From the NCBI GenBank assembly GCA_965644295.1, contig CBFFRP010000042.1, positions 1 to 64,000 on the forward strand: a DNA stretch of 64,000 nt, read 5' to 3'. The notes beneath the pieces are model-generated. The model was not told the DNA's origin. It saw only the letters and a program-made list of their open reading frames with translations, and did not search any database. Each line of letters opens with the position of its first letter. Within the stretch, counting starts at the first letter, position 1. The position numbers and the translations under genes are program-made. This document shows positions 35,189 through 46,131 of the stretch, in pieces. Source of the stretch: Paraphysomonas bandaiensis (taxonomy: Eukaryota; Chrysophyceae).

Positions 35189-35499
35189 TATCTGGAATTA
35201 AAGTGAAATTAACTATGTAATTATCATGACTGAATGTGGTTTAAGTGAAAGAAATATAAAGTAATATAAAGTTATATATACTGATATATTAGTCGAATGC
35301 ATGTACGGCGCAACTCACGGGAGGGTTATACGTAAACAAATATTCTGACCCGAGTTAATTACATAATATTCTATGCATAGTGCGAACTCTGTTGCCGGTT
35401 TGATGAAGATTCCACGATAAAAAGTCGATTTTTCATAATGTCTAGCAATTTAGGGAAATAAACAATGGTATTGGTAGAAGAATGGTTGGTACCTGAAAT
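35189..35499. other. Intergenic region downstream of chitinase
   Basis: AT-rich spacer with no gene recognised; it ends where the reversed tail unit of repeat B begins. Confidence 0.5.
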
Positions 35500-35930
35500 G
35501 AACATAGTAGTGAATGCCTTATTACTAGCAATAGTCATTTAAAAGTCAGTGCTTAACTCTGATATCCTACTATTTAACGTCGCGTCACCGCAAGCACCAA
35601 GGGGCAACCACTTTCTCTTTATCACTCAAGCAAATGTAGTAGAATGTTGATGTACCTGACATCTGCTGACTTTAGAATTTTTTAGTCCTTAAGGTGAGCA
35701 GCCTGGATGCTTGACTTCAGCAGGCAGCTCAATACCCCGGATGCCCTTGAGGTGGTCCCATTCCTGTTTATTCTCCAGGGGGCCAAAGACGTATACACGT
35801 CTACACAAGTGGCACTTATGTTATTGTCCCTTGTATCACACAAGCATTACACCTCGATAAGGTGCGAGTCCGACTTTGTTGAGGGTGAAAAGAGCATAAA
35901 CTTGCAAAGATCCTCTATTGTTTCGTGATC
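35500..35930 (-). repeat. SINE-like repeat B, near-complete copy
   Basis: Read on the minus strand, the copy starts with cctcaacaaagtcggactcg (near 35885) and passes through the body (agggcatccggggtatt, gctgcctgctgaagtcaagc). It reaches the structured terminus at about 35575-35612, where one outer arm is deleted, then a degenerate tail unit to about 35500. Total length is about 430 bp and there is no coding capacity. It shares its 3-prime end with the LINE copies, as expected for a SINE mobilised by that LINE. Confidence 0.75.
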
Positions 35931-36883
35931 AGTCACCACTTCACACAAATATAGCTGCGTTTAATGTATTCAAATCCTCAAACCATCAACCATTCTTCCA
36001 CACTTCCACACCCAACAGACAATATATCGACTTTATATTTTCCTAATTCAAGTTTTTTTAGCACTTCAAGCACCTTTTGGGTTCATGAGTAGAAGATCAT
36101 GAGATATAGCAGAGTCCTGCTCTGAATGTTAGACATCAGTGCCACTGACTTATAAAAAAACTACCACTGGATATAAATGCTATGACAGTTTAGTACAGTT
36201 CAGTCCCAGTCAGCTCTATATCTATATATCTGATAGGAGATCATGAGTCCATGGCTGTAAGAGATAGATACTCGCCTCCGATTCCAGGCACCAGGATTCG
36301 CTCTCTTGTATCGGCATCCGTTGTATATTTTTGTTCAAAGATGCCTCTAATATTGAGTCAACAATTATTTGCATTACAGCCGTATTTGTTCTGCAGTTGT
36401 ATAGAGGAATTTGGCCTCAATTTATTTCCGAAAATAAGATGCTGACAGCCGATACGTGCCTTCTGGCCTACTTTCTACTTCTACAAAACCAGGAAAAATA
36501 CCGAAAATACCATGGATTTGGTCACACAAGCAAAATGTGTCAGTACAAGCAGCATATCCCGGTATCCCGTTATATACTGCTCCAAATGCACAGCAGTATC
36601 CTGCTATTCACTAGTATTCCTACAGCAGCAGTATATCCATATTACAGGTAGACGAGGGGATGTACACATATCTATAGTTAAGGTATATCTATAGTACTCC
36701 TGTTGCAGTTCATATCCTGAGCTGATATCAATCTCATGACCTCATACATCACTATCATTCCTTCTCTATAATCTATGGTCATTAGAGATGGTATTGACGG
36801 GGCAGTATTGTCTGTGTAACATGAATGGTCATTTCTTTTTATAATAATCTGCTACTGAGTGTAAACAGTTGAGTTCGAAGATA
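35931..36883. other. Intergenic region upstream of the phospholipase D gene
   Basis: A 950-bp spacer. Short open frames (for example 36251-36445 and 36331-36651) overlap each other and look random. No repeat family was recognised. Confidence 0.5.
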
Positions 36884-39800
36884 ATGGGAGATATATATTC
36901 GACCCAACAAGGCTCAACACAGAGTGAACAAATATTATTTGTAGAGATGTTAGATTATAAGCTGTTTCGAGAGAGATCGAACTTATATAAACCATTTGTT
37001 GTTTATGAATTCAGAGTTGGATTCCAGCGATATCACTGGAAAATAAAGAAAAGATTTAAAGAAGTTTTTGCTCTTCATTCGTATGTAATGAAATATCATA
37101 AATCTATAGGACAAAAGAATTGTTTTCCTCCTAGACACTTTCAATTATGGAAACCTCTTGACGACGGAACACTTGTCGAAAGAGGTGCTTGTATCGCGAA
37201 GTATTTAGAGTCAATTTCTCAACACACAGATATACTGATGTCAACTGTATTTTGGGAATTTTTTGAAGTGGGAAAGGTATTATGCTTGCATGTTTATAGA
37301 ATCAGATAGCACTAAGTGCTCCTGTAGAGTTGTTTTAAAGCAGAGCTGGGCAGGAAAGGAAAAGCAGGATATCTGAAAAAGGTATATATCCGATGGTAAA
37401 TGACGAAGTAATATGATATTGCTAAATAGTGTTCTGGGGGTTATAATGTGCCAAGAAACAAGGATATATTCATGTCTTGGAAGTGGCGTTGGGTGGTTGC
37501 TCACGATACATTTATCAGTTATCACAAGTCCCACAATCACGTAGATATAATAGGAGTTATACCCATTGACCCAGGTTTTCGTGTGTTGTCCACTGGACGA
37601 TACCTTCGAATTCATACGTATTCCCGGGACTTGACTCTATTTGCTCCTACTTCCCGAATTGCTAGCGAGTGGGAAGAGAGTCTAACAGAATTTTACAAGA
37701 TTTCACCACGTGTGGTGAACTGTCCCACCGGTTGTGGATACCCTTGTCGAGAATGCACAGAGTGTGTAGACATCTTTCTCTGCAGCAAAGATTACTTTTT
37801 CTCGTTAGCACAGTCACTATTGGGAGCTACACATGAAATATTTATCACTTGTTGTAGTCATGACCCTCATCTCATACTTACCCGACCACCTATGCCCCCT
37901 GTCTCTCTTCAAGAGATTATCAAATATAAAGCCTTACATGGTGTGAAGATATATATTCTTCTCTCTCCAGAGGTAAGATGTAGTGCTACTAGATGTTAGA
38001 GGATTTATACCTTGTTACGGACACTACTTTTATACTTGTAACATGGCTATAGGACACTGGAGCAGAATACGCGAAAAGGTTCTACGAGTTACAAAGCCCA
38101 AACATTGTCTGTCTCTATTTCTGCGGTGCACCGAGTGGCAGGGAAATAGCACATTGCGAGAAGTTGGTAGTTGTGGACAGGTCAACGGCATTCATTGGGA
38201 CCACAGATCTGGCACTTGGTCGATTTGATGACTCAAAGTATGAAATAACAGATGTAGACGGAACTCTGTAAGTACGCTGCACATCTTAGATACGTGTAGG
38301 TTACTGTAGGGGTTTGCGTTGTAGGTACCCGGGTGCAGACTATGTCATTCATCCTTACAGGGAGCGCATGCATTCCTGCGTTGCACAGGACCAAGAATCT
38401 GTTGTTTCAGACGCGAGGCATACGGACGAACGGTTCTCCATAATACACCGACTGCCTACAATGGACATATCAATTCGGCCTGTCGCTGTTGTGTCAGGGG
38501 AAGATGATGTCGATTTTGAGGCACCATCAGACAAATTATGCGTGAAAAATAACGAAAGCTCTGATTCGGGAAATGTGGAAATCACTGATGCGGAATTGTA
38601 CACCCGACATACGGAATACAGGGACGAGGGATTCGACGAGCCAGAGACCAAGCAGGAGACAGGGGTATTTTGACATATACGCTGAGCTCTCATGAATTAT
38701 TTTTACTTCAGGTTCGTGAAGAAGCTGAATCTCTATGCCCTACAACTGAAGCTGTTCCATTTAGAGAAATGACGGTGCTAAGTACGGAGAAAGAAACTGG
38801 ACGCACGCAGTCTACTATGGTAGTGGGTATGCTTCACAATATTTTTCAATCCCTCGGTCCCTCAGGGGGAAAGCACAAAAGAAAAATTGGGACCCGACCG
38901 ATGGAAGCGCGAAAGGTTTATCCACGGCAGCCCTGGCATGACACTCAAGTAAAAGTGGTGGGCGTTGCAGCCAGAGACACTGCGTCGTTTTTCATTCGGG
39001 TGAGGTGATAACTCTCTCTATTTTGGAATGACAAGTACGTGCAGAGGTGGAATTTTACGCGACGATATTCCAGCGATGGAAATTGTGAATTGCTCGGCGA
39101 TGTTACCGACGACCAGTGCTTTAGCAGATGTTCTAGGTGCAACCTGGAAGGAATTCACGACAAGCATATCTCGTGTCCCCAGTGCGAATATTTTCTCGGA
39201 AACCGAAATCCTTACATGATACCTTCAGCCTATACTGATAATCGGGATGTTTTAGATATTGACGACATCAACGGACTCCATATCTCGAAAATACCTGCTG
39301 TTCCATCTCAGTACTGTTTCATTGTTTTTGAATGTGCATTTGAGAGTAAGATGGGATGTAGTATATGCGGTAGTGGCCCTGTAGCGGTGGAGTTTGTACA
39401 CGACACTCCTATCCGAATGGGTGGAGAGAAGCTTATTCACAGTCAGGGTGCCGAATGTAATGTGCTAAAGAAAATGGGACTATTTCCTAGTGTTGGGGAT
39501 GTCATTCTTGCCATTGATGGAGTGTCAGTAGAACACTTCACCGCAACCGAGGTACGAGAGATGCTAGGCCGAACTCTGCGAAATTTGCCACCTGGAAAGG
39601 TTTTTCGAGTAATTCTCCGTCGGCATCACTTGCGAAATGTGGTTGCCAGATACGCTTCACGTCCTTCTGCGGACGTAAGCGGAGCTGCTCGTAGGCGAAC
39701 TGCAAGGGCTGTTCCAGTTAGAAGCAGTTCAGATGAAAGTGAAGATGAATTAATGCTGTCCAAAGATCAGTTGCAGTGCTTCTCACCCGCAGTTGAGGAA

Positions 39801-41652
39801 GCGAAGCATGCGTCTGATGCGCTATCCTGTAGCTCAAGAGAGGAAATTTCGTCTTTACAAAGAGAAATGAAAGATTGTGGGTTTTCGTCTAGCAATACTT
39901 CTTTGGCAGATGTCCCGAACGTTGGTGACGACCTTAATTGTGTCAATAATCTTAGCCCAGGACTTGAATGCAGTGAAAGCAAGTTGCATGAGGACGATAG
40001 TAAGTATGAATACTATACATGTAGTTTTTAAAAACGAATATACGTGAATATATAGATGCGCCTATTGCTGCCCCAATCAATATGCCAACGGTTAGTTTGA
40101 GATTCAATACCAGACATAGTCACTTAATTCTTATAGGTACCTCAGCCAGACAGTAGTCTTTCTGACTATGACGTCTCTCCAACGTTTATCATGAACAGAT
40201 CGTTCCCTAAACGTCATCGCATTGATGCATGCGCTACAGCGTGTAGCATGTCGAGTAGATTTTGTATGAGTAACATATTTCATAATGTACGATGTCGTGT
40301 TTGTAGCAATTTCGTTGATCGTATCTTGCAGACATCTAAAAATACATGCTTTTCCACTCACCGGTCAACATCCACGTGTAAGGTAGATCTAGTTGCCTCA
40401 ACCAAAATGTCCATGAGATTTATTACAGGTGCAAGTGCTCAATAACAGCTGCCAATGGTCGATGGGATGTCGTTCAGAAGTTTCGGCAAGCACAGCAATG
40501 ATTGAGGCAATCGAAAAGTCACAACACCTGGTTTATATTGAGAACGAGGTAGTGCAGAAATACTTTCTGCTGGTATTGGCCTTATTAGTAGCGAACAGAT
40601 ATTTTTTGGGGAAATAAATTCTGCGGAGCATGACGATACGCACTCGCGTATAGTAGCATCGCTTCTCCGTAGACTAGTTCGGGCCGCTAAAGATCGTGAG
40701 CACTTCAGGTGGACCAACACTTGCGTATCAGTTTTATATGATGCCTTTTTATTTCAGAGTCATTGTTCTACTTCCTCTTTTTCCAGGGGGTAATTTTACA
40801 AGAGATGAAGTAGCGCTTAAAAATCTTCTTAAATCGTACTGGACAATATGCAGGTGAGTAGTAACTATTCATTGTCAGTTTCGAATGTGATGGTGGTTGC
40901 AGAGGAGGACATTCCCTTTTGGAGTCGCTGCACGCAATGTGCCCAGCAGTAAATCCTACAGATTACATTTGTTTCTATTGCCTTAAGTCCTGGGGAGTGT
41001 TGAATGGAAATGTCGTGACAGAGCAAGTGCGGTTGGGCAGTGGACTGATGATTGTGGACGACAGAGTGATGTTCCTAGGTAGTTTTGGTGTGCGTGACTT
41101 AAATCTGGCCGACAACGTCGACACTGAGGTACGAATTTCATTCATTTACAGAAACCTAATCATTGTATAACACTGTAGCTATGCGTGCGTATAGAAGACA
41201 CAAACACTGTAGGTGTGCAGCTCGGCGGGGCGATACGGACAGTGGGGGCGCTCCCTCATTCGGTTAGGGTTAGTCTCATGGCTTCTCATTCTGGCGGAAT
41301 TTCTATTGGACTCGCTTCAGGTGACGCTCGTATTATACCTGTGTCATATAATATATACTCAATATATATTACAGATGTATTTTCCGACATGGCGTTTCAT
41401 AGCAGGAATTCAGACGACCCTTTTACAGTACAGTGGCACAATGTCGCTCTTCACAATACAGAAATGTACGATTATATTGAAGGCGATGCATCTGTCTATA
41501 AGTGTAGAAACTTGTTCGATTTTTGCGCTGCACTGGAAAAGTATGAGCCGGTACAGTTCCATAACTCGGAGCGTAGTCAAGATTGTCTTGCCTCTGTCCG
41601 TGGAAACGTATTGTTGTGGCCATTTGAATTTCTTTTCGATGATACTTGTTAA
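36884..41652 (+). CDS. PX-PH phospholipase D with internal PDZ-like insert and degenerate second HKD motif
   Basis: This multi-exon gene has the family order PX domain (36930-37275), PH domain (GRKGKAGYLKK at about 37350, then WKWRWVVAHDTFISY to about 37700) and two PLD halves. The first catalytic motif is intact: HCEKLVVVD followed by STAFIGTTDLALGRFDD (about 38150-38230). PWHDTQVKVVG and QRWNFTRR follow as usual. About 400 residues are then inserted (39075-40440): a Cys-rich patch (CSRCNLEG...CPQC), a PDZ-like domain (GAECNVLKKMGLFPSVGD, VILAIDGVSVEHF) and an acidic Ser-rich linker. The second half resumes with CQWSMGC and YIENE. Where the second HKD should read YIHSKLMIVDD the sequence is VRLGSGLMIVDD, so both His and Lys are Gly. 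The family normally makes phosphatidic acid from phosphatidylcholine at membranes; this protein may have altered or no activity. Some splice sites remain uncertain. Confidence 0.85.
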
Positions 41653-41994
41653 TCACACGGACCTAGCGATAAAACATTTATCGAAGGGCTGAAATTATAA
41701 ATAAATTGCTCTCAACGCTTTTGACATTGGTCATCAGATGTCTATATCATGTTCTAGTGAAACAATATATTGTGTGCTCTGTTGTACTCTCTATCATAGA
41801 TGCTGAGATTCCCAGTTCGTTATGTAAAGGCTATTGCATGTTGCGTGCACTTATATTTTAATTGCTACTTTAAATTTTTAGTTAAGTAGTTATAGGTTAA
41901 AATTTACTTAGAAGTTCGACTAAGGAATCGTACAGGCCAATTTGGTTTAAAATATTGGATCTAATTGTAGTATTAGGGTTAGGAGATATTATTA
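41653..41994. other. Intergenic region downstream of phospholipase D
   Basis: AT-rich 3-prime flank without a recognised gene; the first half of repeat C begins near 41995. Confidence 0.5.
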
Positions 41995-42104
41995 CAGGTG
42001 CTTTATTTCTAGTATTCGGTCTTCGTATATGACGTGCTGTGTGCTTGTTTTGGTTTATTCAATATAGTTATACACAGGATTTTACTTTTCTCATGTGTGT
42101 GTTG
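41995..42104 (+). repeat. Repeat C, left fragment
   Basis: This fragment matches the left part of the copy at 32165-32420 (gacgtgctgtgtgcttgttt; tgtgtgtgttga). It stops abruptly at 42104, where a reversed SINE-like element starts. The sequence resumes at about 43095. Confidence 0.75.
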
Positions 42105-42312
42105 AAAGTCTTATTATTGACCTCCATATGTATTGAAAGTATTATTATTAGCAATGATAGGTGCTAAGAATCAGCACCAGCTTAATAGGTAGATGAAAGC
42201 TAGTCAAGCTAGATAGATGTCTATCGGTAACTAAATAGTAAATAGTACAAACGTACAAACTCTACGGAAGGTGCTTCTGCGTTGCCGCAAAGCACTAAAG
42301 TGCAACCCCCTC

Positions 42313-42606
42313 TATTAAAAATTGCTCATTTTAAGCTAGATCACAGAGAGAATTTGTCGTAAGACTAGATAGATTTATTAATATCGTTTACACGAAGTTG
42401 TGATAACCAACACTAACTCATTTTAATCCATGCATAATATCCTACATATATGCGAACCTTCTCGTTACTGAACATATCTTGAAAGATCAAACTATTTCAG
42501 TTTCTCAATATCATCACAGCATTTGTACATCACTATATTTCACTGTATTCTCGTACATTGTCTTCAAGTGACATACTGAATATAGAATAAGATTCATATT
42601 CTAATA
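42313..42606 (-). repeat. Copia solo LTR with target duplication
   Basis: This is a reversed, diverged 294-bp copy of the LTR at 11175-11467, complete to both ends. It is flanked by the 5-bp direct repeat ccctc (42308-42312 and 42607-42611). No internal Copia sequence is present, so it arose by LTR-LTR recombination. Differences at the start are mainly G to A on the strand shown. It is older than the full element. Confidence 0.92.
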
Positions 42607-42737
42607 CCCTCCACTCTTTCACTCAAAGCAAGCAAGCAGAATGTTGAAGTACCTGACATGTGCTGACATTAGGATTTTTGAGGCCTTAAGGTGAACAGCC
42701 GGAATGCTTGACTTCAGCCTTCAGCAGACAGCCCATA

Positions 42738-42833
42738 TTGAAAGTCTTTTTATTTATTAGCAATAGGCGTTAGAAACTCGTGTCAATATAGTGGCTAGTT
42801 AAATACTAGGCATACTAGTTAGGCCTCTACCCT
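42738..42833 (-). repeat. Lone tail unit inserted with 15-16-bp target duplication
   Basis: A single unit of the LINE tail (gaaagtctttttatttatta, caataggcgtt, ctagttaaatactaggcata) interrupts the body of repeat B. It is flanked by agcagacagcccata (42723-42737) and agcaggcagcccaata (42834-42849). The uninterrupted copy at 35700 has this target once. The insertion contains neither the structured terminus nor coding sequence. Confidence 0.85.
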
Positions 42834-43092
42834 AGCAGGCAGCCCAATACCCCGGATGCCCTTGAAGTGAGCCCATTTCCGGATGCCTGTTTATTCGTCA
42901 GGGCCCAAAGATGTCTACACAAGTGACACTTATGTAAGTGTCCTTTGTACCACACAAGCATTAGAGGCTATGAGTGGGCAGAATATCTGCTGTCTATGTT
43001 TGCGGCTCACGTTAGTTTCCCAGAGAGAATCTCTCTGTGGTAGTTCCCCCCAGAACACCCAAAGGAGGTGCGAGTTCGACTTTGTTGAGGAT

Positions 43093-43230
43093 GTTAACAC
43101 TCATGAAGTATACTATCTATTTGTATAAGCATATATTTAAGGCGTCCTGGAAAATATAATAATAAGCCTATAACAGTCGAACAGCGTTTTTTTGTTCCAT
43201 TGATTGTGTGCTAAAATAAAAAGTCTTCTA
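43093..43230 (+). repeat. Repeat C, right fragment
   Basis: Continues repeat C after the insertion (catgaagtatactatctatt, ggaaaatataataataagcc), colinear with 32280-32420. Confidence 0.75.
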
Positions 43231-43479
43231 TGCCATATCTACATCTAATTTCAGGGTGTTGAGGTTTTAGTTTTTATAAGCAATCAAAAGCTATGCTTTA
43301 AGATATTTTGGAATTATGACAGTTAGTTTATATGGTTTACGAAAAGCTGTAATACATAAGTCAACGGTATGTTATAAATTATGTATTATATGTTAGATTG
43401 TGTCTATCTAAACAATGATAACATTGCTTGGTAGTTGAGAAAATAAAAAAGCAACCTCTCTGATAAGTCTTATACCATG

Positions 43480-43928
43480 TAAAATAATGCGTTCCAACTT
43501 CTACTGAGAAGACCTGCACCTTCTCGTGGTGTTCTGGGGGGTAACTACCAGAGAGATTTCTCCCGGAAACTAACGTAAGCTGCATATATAAGTCAATAGA
43601 TAATGACTCATACATGTCATTCACTCCACTCCTCAAGTAACGTGCGGCACTGGAACGCCAGAAACACTGCCCAAAGGTAGACCCCCGGACTAACTCCAAT
43701 ACAAGGGATGGTTACACCAAGTGTCAAGTGCGCTTGCAGTAATGCACAAGCAGTCCTGAGACGGTTGAAGAATTTATTAAATAGCGACTCATACTATTAA
43801 GTCCATGGCTACATTACAAATTTGAGCGATATAGCGGAGGTAGTTGCACCTTGGTGCTTGCGGCGACGCACAAGCAGCCTCCGTAGCGTTAAACAGTAGG
43901 ATAATAGAGTTTGTACTAGTAGTTAGTT
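43480..43928 (+). repeat. SINE-like repeat, plus orientation
   Basis: The left part (about 43490-43600, ggtgttctggggggtaacta, ccggaaactaacgta) is the repeat-B head in opposite orientation to the copy at 43009-43090. The right end carries the structured terminus (43835-43883) with outer arms cggagg and cctccg, a paired A-T to G-C exchange relative to the cggaag/cttccg copies, followed by the tail start. The middle differs from repeat B. Together with the previous element it forms an imperfect inverted pair. Confidence 0.65.
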
Positions 43929-45690
43929 AATGGAAGAACGGTACAACAAAAATACTGCGATTAGAGACACCCTTCAGCGACGTGCCTGGACTTGGCCCGT
44001 ATGCATACGAGCTCATGGGAGCAGCAATGGCGCTTATACTGTCTGCGCGACTCCCATCACACATACCGATAAATACGGACTGTAAGGCCGTCTGCATACG
44101 CACACACGAAGCACTCTCCGCCAGACGTCGGGCACTGGGGCATCGTGCCAAAGGTGTACTGCTCGAAAGCATTGCAGCAAATAACGATCGCACAAGGACA
44201 GTAGCCTGGGTCCGATCACACCCCGAACGACGCACCTCTGATGAGTCTGAATGGACATATGAAGACAAAGGAATTTACATTGCCGACGCAGTAGCAGGAG
44301 GGGACTGGCTTGAGGTAGATCGACTACTCGGACGACAAAATTACACTGTCTGTAACATGGAAGTGGACCAAGCCATCGAGAGAATACTCACCGAGGGTTT
44401 ATGGCACTGGCGCCTAACTGGGGAACGACGGCCGTATCGCACTAGCCCCCTGCTCACGGATTTCCACTCTCTCCGTAATCAACGGACGCTGGAGGCCTAC
44501 ACAGCTCTCCGAGACCAACGCTACGGTCACAATCCCGACCGGGCTCCTGGATACTGGAAAGACAGCGGAGCACTACTTCCGCGCAAACTGGCGCAAGCAG
44601 ATGGTGGACCATCAAAGGACAAAGTGAGCTCCCACCTGCGCCAAAGAGTACTCAATGCAGCACTGACATGGGACAAATCCTTCAGCATAGGAAGAAACCG
44701 GGCGAAAACCAAACACGGACTCGACATGGCTAAAGCCGTATGCTCTGACTGCGGATTTAGACTAGACTCACTCAAGCATATGTGTCTAGACTGCACAAAC
44801 GACACCATAACGCAGATAAGGAAGTCTGCATTTCACAGCCACAAAAACGCGCTCCTAGAAGAAATGAGAAATCCGGAACTACCCCAATGGACCACCACTG
44901 TCCTCCAGCGACTCTCCAGCAGGGCCTGGAACCCTTCCGTGCCACAGGTGGAGAGATTCTGGACGGGTACCATCACAATGACACAGCTTGAAATGGTTTT
45001 TGGAGATCACATCCATGAATCACTGACGTCCCAAGGACTGCGCAGCATCGAATCAGCGATCATCAAATTACTGCTACCGCTTTTCGCTGCAGCAAAGCTC
45101 ATGATCCAAGATCGCGGAAGAAGATACGTGACCCTACGGAAAGGCCCCCCAAGGCTACTACCGCGGCCGAGTCCAAAACACAGACAGAAACGGAAACGCC
45201 CAAGGGTGCTAAGATTACTAGGAATCCACAGACGAACCGAGACTGGAACACCGCCCACCGCATCTATGAACCCTACCAACCATACACAAAGGACCATAGC
45301 ACCGGACCGTATGAAACCAACAGGCCCTAGACAAAGGCGACGACGTCTCCGGCAACTCCTCCTCTGCCCAACGCCCAAACGGTACATGGCGACACCGCCA
45401 CATTCCACCACACCATCAACCTCTCAGTCCACACATCTAGTGCTCGGTACACTCAGGACCTTAATACAGAACCCGGTACCTCAGAGCCAGGCGGAACCGT
45501 ATCCCAAGGGGAGACCCCCGGACAACACGAGCCAGTGAGTCCTCAGACACACGAGCAGGGCGAACTCACACACAACATCAAGAACGGAAGTGGTTGCACC
45601 TTGGTGCTTGCGGCGACGCACAAGCAGCTTCTGTAGCGTTAAATAGTAGGATAATAGAATTTGTGCTGATTAGTTATGGGTAGAGGCAGG
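43929..45690 (+). mobile_element. 5-prime-truncated LINE with RNase H
   Basis: This is the best preserved protein-coding copy of the family. It begins abruptly inside RNase H at aatggaagaacggtacaac, directly after another element's tail. It continues through an uninterrupted frame to 45538, then the structured terminus (arms 45584-45590 and 45628-45634) and a short tail to 45690. No reverse transcriptase or endonuclease region remains. Confidence 0.85.
43936..45538 (+). pseudogene. LINE RNase H, cysteine motif and C-terminal tail (N-terminus missing)
   Basis: This open frame has no real start because the element is truncated. RNase H lacks its first Asp strand but keeps ELMGAAMAL (Glu), INTDCKAV (Asp), VAWVRSHPE and YIADAVAGG (final Asp). 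A helical region follows, with a motif CSDCGFRLDSLKHMCLDC near 44750 that may bind zinc, as in post-RNase-H zinc fingers of other LINEs. The end is Pro/Arg-rich, with RPRVLRLLG, LRQLLLCP and the family ending LGTLRTLIQNPVPQS...KGRPPD. The uninterrupted 1.6-kb frame suggests a rather young insertion. Confidence 0.8.
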
Positions 45691-46131
45691 AATTCTCTGC
45701 CCTACGATGGCAAATACAGTCCAACATAAAGTTTCACTCTATTAACCAGCTCCAAGCCCAATGTCTCTATTGAGACTGTGGCTGAGTCACATCAGTGTGC
45801 CCAGGGCCTTTTACACTCCCTTACTGCTGCATTTTGTTGACCACCACGCTTCCGACAAATTACCTGTCACACCATGTTGTACACGCTCCAAGCCCCCCTG
45901 CCTGGCCTTGCAACCTTCACCCTACTCAACTACTTCAGTTAAACCACGTGCCTGCACCAATGCAGCGCTGACCGCACCTACGTGCTATCCCCTCAGCAGA
46001 CAACTTCGTCTCACCCATCGCTTTCTACGGCTACAACCTCTCAGAACATGGCTCGTGCGAGCAGGCTCACGAAAACGACCCCCATGGACCCCCTATGCAA
46101 TCACTGAATACTCTCTCGATCCCTCTCAACT

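Larger units (their letters stand above)
42104..43092 (-). repeat. SINE-like repeat B inserted into repeat C
   Basis: On the minus strand the copy runs from cctcaacaaagtcgaactcg (43090) through a head (agagattctctctgggaaac), the body, the structured terminus (42265-42312) and tail units to 42104. It has itself been hit twice, by a Copia solo LTR (42313-42606) and by a lone tail unit (42738-42833). In its terminus the small hairpin reads gcact-tt-agtgc, a paired change from the usual gcacc-tt-ggtgc. Confidence 0.8.

Noticed and set aside
43009-43090. tRNA-like box B (gagttcgac) in repeat B, suggesting a tRNA-derived SINE
   Set aside because: The flanking bases do not pair as a T stem and no matching box A at the right distance was found.
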